Origin: Hypholoma sublateritium FD-334 SS-4
Taxonomy: Eukaryota > Basidiomycota > Agaricomycetes > Agaricales > Strophariaceae
Assembly (NCBI GenBank): GCA_000827495.1
Contig: KN817577.1
Span: 1-64,000, forward strand
Length of the DNA: 64,000 bases
Reading direction: 5' to 3'
The position numbers were made by a program, and so were the translations under genes. The notes below the pieces were generated by a model, which ran no database searches, was not told the origin of the DNA, and was given only the letters and a program-made list of their open reading frames with translations. Within the stretch, counting starts at the first letter, position 1. The number at the start of each line of letters is the position of its first letter. Below, one piece after another: positions 59,556-64,000 of this stretch.

Positions 59556-60967
59556 ATGACCGGGAAGATAAACATCCTCTTACTTGGTGCAACTGGTCGG
59601 TATTTAACCTGGTCTTACACAATATGGGATTCTAATTTACTGTTTTTAGGTTACATCGGTGGGTCTATAGCGCTCCGACTACTGGATCATCCACACGCTT
59701 CCAAGTTCAACATCACTGCGCTTGCACGAACCCCAGAGAAGTGGGAGAGCCTGCGATGCATGGGCTTAAACTCAGTCCTGGGCTCGTTCGCGGATTTACT
59801 GCTGCTAGAAGGTCTAGCGCTGGAGGCTGATGTCGTGATCCAAGTGGTATGTTCTTTTGACGTGTTCGCGCCTATGCCATATTCAACGCCGACGACTCGA
59901 AAAGGCGGACGCGGATAATTTAGCTGCCATGCAGGCCATCCTGAAGGGAATGCGGCGGCACCACACCATCCGCGGATCCGTGCCTATTCTCATCCATACT
60001 GTATGAGCCCGTTACCCCGCCGCGTTATGGAGCCCCGCCTCATTGCGATGCTAGTCAGGTGCAGCTGTGTTTGCTGATCTCGGCGCGGGCGGGAATTTCA
60101 CAGAAGTTCATATTTACGACGACCTTCGGCCGGACCTGATTGCGGAGATACCAGCCACACAGCCGCACAGACGAGTCGACATGGAGCTGGTAGAGGCCGA
60201 TTCGGAAGGTGCAATATATCTAACACTTCGCTGAGAAATGTTGACCTTACAAAATACAGGGTTTGTTAAGACGTACATTGTGCTTCCGGGAGTCGCGTAT
60301 GGTCTACCCAGCGGTAGACTGGTTGAGAAGGGCATTCAAAATTCGCATTCAATAGCGATACCATCCCTTGTGCGGGCCTCCCTGGTTCGAAAAAGAGGCG
60401 GAATGGTAGGCATGGGCAATAATGTATGGCCCAACGTCAACGTTGATGACTGTAAGTCCTGCCGCATCCCATTTACCATTTGGCTATCTGCTCATTGGTG
60501 ACTCTGAAACAGTGGCAGATCTATATATCCTTTTACTCAATACCATCATAGTGCGCCCCGAGTACGCAGCCCACGGCCGCGACGGCTTCTACTTTGCGGA
60601 GAACGGCGAACACACAATGTACCAAGTGGGGAAAGCAATTTGCGAGGGGATGAACGTTATGGGTGTGCACAGCGAGCTGGAACCATCTGCTTTTACCCAG
60701 GAGGATCTTGAGAACTATTTTGGAGTAAGTGTTCTACCACGAAAATCATTCAGGCTGAGTATTTTGAACTATGTACTGATTTTGATTTTTTATCAGGGAT
60801 CTGATTTCTTGGGCAGCAATTGTCGGTGCCGTGGTAGCAGATCTAGGCTTCTTGGATGGAAACCAGTCAAAACTACGCGTGATATGTTGGCCAGTGTGAT
60901 GCCAGAGGTAGAAGAGACATTTCTGATACAGCATATGTTTTTATCACATAGCCATCCTGATACTTGA
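59556..60967 (+). CDS. NmrA-like NAD(P)-binding protein, paralogue C
   Basis: Start chosen at MTGKINILLLGATG (59556), which aligns with the other paralogues; an in-frame upstream ATG at 59514 would add 14 residues. Continues GYIGGSIALRLLDHPHASKF, LEADVVIQVADADNLAAM, ILIHTSGAAVFADLGAG, YIVLPGVAYGLPSGRLVEKG, WPNVNVDDLADLYILLLNT, GRDGFYFAENGEHTMYQVGK and GWKPVKTTRDMLASVMPE, with a divergent C-terminal tail ending FLSHSHPDT. It is the most divergent of the three; the SGTG loop is SGAA here. Confidence 0.85.
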
Positions 60968-61497
60968 TAATAATATAAACCCTTGCCGATGTAAAAGATG
61001 CTGCTTTAATACTAAATGTCTTTTACCTTACTTGTAGCTCCTTCTGTTAGTGTCTGTGAGTTTTTCTGCAGTACAGCTTTGTTCAATGATTGTTCAATGT
61101 TGGTCACCATCTCATTTTGACAAGGATACTTGGTTTGTGATGGAGGGAAACCTACTTCGGTTTTAGCTTCTCAAAATAACGTGAACGATCTGCATGTTCC
61201 TAGTGTACATACTACACACTGCGATAAGTGAGAGCTGTAGGTGTAAGCTCGCTTTTCAAATAATCCCCGAGAGGTGGGGATGTAGGCCACATAAAATTTC
61301 GGGGTGCAGTATCACTTCCGGTGGAGTGAAATGACGGAAGGTGAAGATACGGAATGTTGATGGGCACATGTGAGACTGCAAGAAGCCGTCAACCGATTTG
61401 ATGACTCCAAAAAAGAAGCGGCGCTATAGAGACCACCGTGTGCCAGCGGAGTGCAAATTCCATCTTTCTCTCCTCCTCCCCCATCCCCTGCCTTACA
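60968..61497. other. Intergenic region
   Basis: Promoter side of the GPI-protein gene; nothing else recognisable. Confidence 0.4.
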
Positions 61498-62470
61498 ATG
61501 AAGTCCTTCTTTGCTCCTCTCGCCGTCGTCGCCTTCGTGGCCTCCACAGTCTCTGCTCAGACCTTCACTATTAATTCCCTGTACGCGTGCCAGTTTTTGC
61601 GGGGCAGGACGTCGCTAATCGTACCACATGCAGTACTAATGTTGTCGTTTGTCTGCCAACTCTGATTACATGGACTGGAGGAACTCGTACGTGTTGTCGA
61701 CCTCCGACTAGATGGCTATACTGACCTCGCGATCATCGCATAGCCCCTTATTTCTTGGTGCGTTTTTACATGCGCAAACATGCTATTGACGTTCAACCTA
61801 TGCGGCTTATTTTCAGAGGTACATATAAACTATTCGTTTCGGTATGGAATGGTTTCGCTGACGAATTTGACAGTATCTTGCCTGCTGGTCAACCCTCAGC
61901 TGCTGCTCTCGTTGATTTGGGCGAGCAACAAGGCAATTCCGTGACATGGTTGACCAACCTCGGCGTCGGTAGGTGCACTTCGCTTGGCGCATAATTCGTG
62001 TGGTTAACACCAGTTTAGGTGTATCTGCCTTCCTTAACTTGCGTGACAACACTGGTGCTCTTGCGCAATCTGCTTCCTTCACCGTCCTCGCTGGCGGTAC
62101 GTAACTCGTGCTTCTCAGGCAAAACACCAATTGACATGGTTTATATAGGTAACAGCAACACCACTTGTACCACCGAGACCGTTTCTCAGAGCCAGGGAAC
62201 TGCTGTAGCCACCTCCGCATCTTCCAGCCCTGCAACCACCACCGGGTATGATTTCTATTATACTTTGTCGTCGTCTGTGATCTGACCCTCCCGTTCAGCA
62301 GCACTTCCGGTAGCTCGGCTGTGCTGACTACGTCAGGAACGGTTAAGAGCACTGGTACCACCACTGGTACCGCCTCGACATCTACCACAACCTCTGCTGC
62401 TATTTCTAAATACGCTGGCGCTGGCGTCGTCGCCGTAGTTGGTAGTGCTCTCCTTGCTCTTGCTCTCTGA
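61498..62470 (+). CDS. Ser/Thr-rich GPI-anchored surface protein with a 2-nt exon
   Basis: Eight exons (61498-61580, 61634-61686, 61744-61757, 61817-61818, 61874-61968, 62019-62096, 62149-62245, 62299-62470) total 594 nt, 197 residues, only if the 2-nt exon AG at 61817-61818 is included. Product: signal peptide MKSFFAPLAVVAFVASTVSA, then QTFTINSLTNVVVCLPTLIT, WTGGTPPYFLSILPAGQPSA, SVTWLTNLGVGVSAFLNLRD, a Ser/Thr-rich stalk, and the hydrophobic tail AVVGSALLALAL. Same family and almost the same length as the gene at 5826-6640 (196 residues). Confidence 0.83.
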
Positions 62471-63036
62471 ATGATTCGTCGTTGGCCTCGCCGTAGAACA
62501 TGCATCATGGACTATATGCGGACTATTAATGGACTTAGAAGGCTTCTAGTAATGTCCCAAGATGAGATACCTCCATCATATATATTATCTATAGCATTAT
62601 TGACCATGTGGCCTTCGTACATCCGTTTATAAATACAATACGCTCGTTTAGACCGTTGTGGACCGGGAGTCGATCTCTGTTAATGTTTATCTGTCATCTG
62701 TAGGACATAAACCATCCGGAAGAATCATCTGACTTGATTGGCCAGCAATGAATACGTGAATAGACGGTGGTGCCTCAGCGTCGGCCAAAGATACTAAGAA
62801 GTGGAAGGTGGTAGACACGTCACGGAACGATCAAATTCACCTTCTATAGAATAGCTATCCAGCGGACCGCGGCCCCCCTCATTTGTTAATTCGTCCAACC
62901 TCTTGGAGCTGGGGAAGTCTGGAGCATGACAGTTGCCGCCGAGAATACTACGAGATCCGTAATTGGGATGTTATAAAAGTTCAAACCGTTGGTCTCGGAC
63001 ATCTTCCAATCCTATCCTTGTTTCTTCCCTAAAAAA
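62471..63036. other. Intergenic region
   Basis: Spacer and promoter of the sugar transporter; no supported gene. Confidence 0.4.
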
Positions 63037-64000
63037 ATGGGCGGAGCACCTGCTGGTGGTATTTCTCTTTCTGCGACTCGTCGCAAGGCCCTGGTCGGTG
63101 AATCGGGATGGGTACGTTCTTGGTGTATGATGTGGATGCGCAATTTCTAATTATTCTACCACTAGGCTGGCTTAGTTCACAATCGCAAGATATTTGCCAT
63201 TGCGGTCTTCGCTTCTCTAGGTGGCTTGTGAGTGACCACTTGCCTGTAAATCTAACCTTTTTGAACGCCATTTTCTTCAAGGTTGTATGGTATGCATTTC
63301 TATTAACTAGTACTTGCATACTCCTTTGCCAAAACGTGTTGTCGCTGTTCAGGATACAATCAGGTGGGTCTCAATTTTCTGCGATGTATCAAATTTTCCA
63401 ATTCAATTCATTTTTTCTCCAATCTCAAGGGTGTTTTCTCTGGAGTACTTGCGTACGTCGCTTAACCTCCCTTTGACACCCTCTCGGCTGGATCTTAGCC
63501 AAAAATATTTATACGGATAACAGGATGTATACTTTCGACCAACGGATGGGAGACGCAGTCTCTGACACTGGGAAAAAGGGATGGTTAGTCTCTATTCTGG
63601 AATTAGGAGCCTGGTTTGGCGTACTTGTGACCGGTGCGCTTAAATCTTTTCATCATTCTACAATACAACGCTGATATGGTCTCATGACGCAGGCTATCTC
63701 GCTGACAAATTATCGCGCAAGTACACCATTGTCTTGGGTAAATTGTTCAGGCCATAACCTACCATGGGTACCAAAAACTGATTGGTTCTTTTTCTCGCGA
63801 TCTACTGCAGCGGTGGTCATTTTCTGCGTTGGCGTCATTGTCCAGAGCACGGCGTTTGGCCCCTCTTCGATCTATGGCGGTCGTTTTGTCACCGGTCTTG
63901 GAGTTGGGTCTTTGAGCATGGCAGTACCTTTGTACAACGCGGAAATTGCGCCCCCAGAAGTGCGAGGCAGTCTCGTAGCCCTCCAGCAGTTGGCCATCAC
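63037..64000 (+). CDS. Hexose-type MFS sugar transporter, 3' end outside the window
   Basis: Starts MGGAPAGGISLSATRRKALV at 63037. Spliced frame: GLVHNRKIFAIAVFASLGGL, LYGYNQGVFSGVLAM (sugar-transporter TM1 motif), FDQRMGDAVSDTGKKGWLVS, GYLADKLSRKYTIVL (D-R/K-x-x-R-K loop), IYGGRFVTGLGVGSLSM and VPLYNAEIAPPEVRGSLVAL (PESPR-like family signature), open to the edge. It includes 8-nt (GTTGTATG) and 11-nt (GATACAATCAG) exons around LYGYNQ. A proton-coupled sugar importer of the plasma membrane is inferred; the substrate is unknown. Confidence 0.9.

Noticed and set aside
1..64000. CRISPR array, prokaryotic operon, phage or clear tRNA/rRNA genes
   Set aside because: There are no regularly spaced repeats, no polycistronic layout and no cloverleaf that I could support; all genes are intron-rich eukaryotic ones.

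Overview
This is a gene-dense window of nuclear DNA from a filamentous basidiomycete, most likely an agaricomycete. The evidence is: genes cut by many GT-AG introns of about 45-70 nt, very small exons, a CBM1-linked family 5 endoglucanase, a Tnp2 (CACTA/EnSpm) transposase of the kind common in mushroom-forming fungi, and several protein families I know only from that group. Almost no gene is a single open frame, so the calls come from following reading frames across splice sites by eye. Where exon lengths were summed they give whole codons. No domain search was run; family names rest on recognised motifs.

Layout. 1-2499 (-): 5' part of a Tnp2-like transposase running off the left edge. 3089-5127 (+): WSS1-like DNA-protein crosslink protease. 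5826-6640 (-): GPI-anchored surface protein. 6905-9439 (-): citrate synthase in 20 exons. 9440-11794: long gene-poor gap. 11795-14377 (+): GIT1-like MFS transporter. 14665-15092 (-): proteasome/TREX-2 subunit SEM1/DSS1. 15614-17292 (-): low-complexity basic/acidic protein. 17699-17965 (-): small MGCTQS (acylation signal) protein. 18347-19149 (-): alpha/beta hydrolase. 20265-22878 (+): cytochrome P450. 23175-25283 (-): GH5 endoglucanase with CBM1. 26099-27482 (-): SARAF-like ER protein. 27740-30360 (-): OPT transporter, divergent from 30488-33195 (+) methionyl-tRNA synthetase.

34009-35267 (+): first of three intact members of a multi-pass membrane family; the others are at 44311-45642 (-) and 46158-47407 (-), with a decayed copy near 48.6-48.8 kb. 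Between them lie an IMD/BAR-type protein (35690-38808, -), an MFS transporter (40092-42394, +) and the WD40 protein ASA1 (42610-44163, +). 49757-50181 (+) is a small Cys/His protein gene in four exons. 50573-52023 (-) is BSD2-like; 52599-53658 (-) BUD13 is divergent from 53908-54673 (+) signal peptidase subunit SPC3. 54799-56226 (-), 57323-58684 (+) and 59556-60967 (+) are three NmrA-like NAD(P)-binding paralogues. 61498-62470 (+) is a second GPI-anchored protein, and 63037-64000 (+) is the start of a hexose-type MFS transporter.

The window mixes housekeeping genes (MetRS, BUD13, SPC3, SEM1, ASA1) with accessory, duplicated genes. The most distinctive signals are a 31-bp element found in five copies, oriented upstream of the membrane-protein paralogues, and extreme micro-exons (2, 3, 6, 7, 8, 10, 11, 13 and 15 nt). 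Two of the micro-exons carry conserved or catalytic residues.
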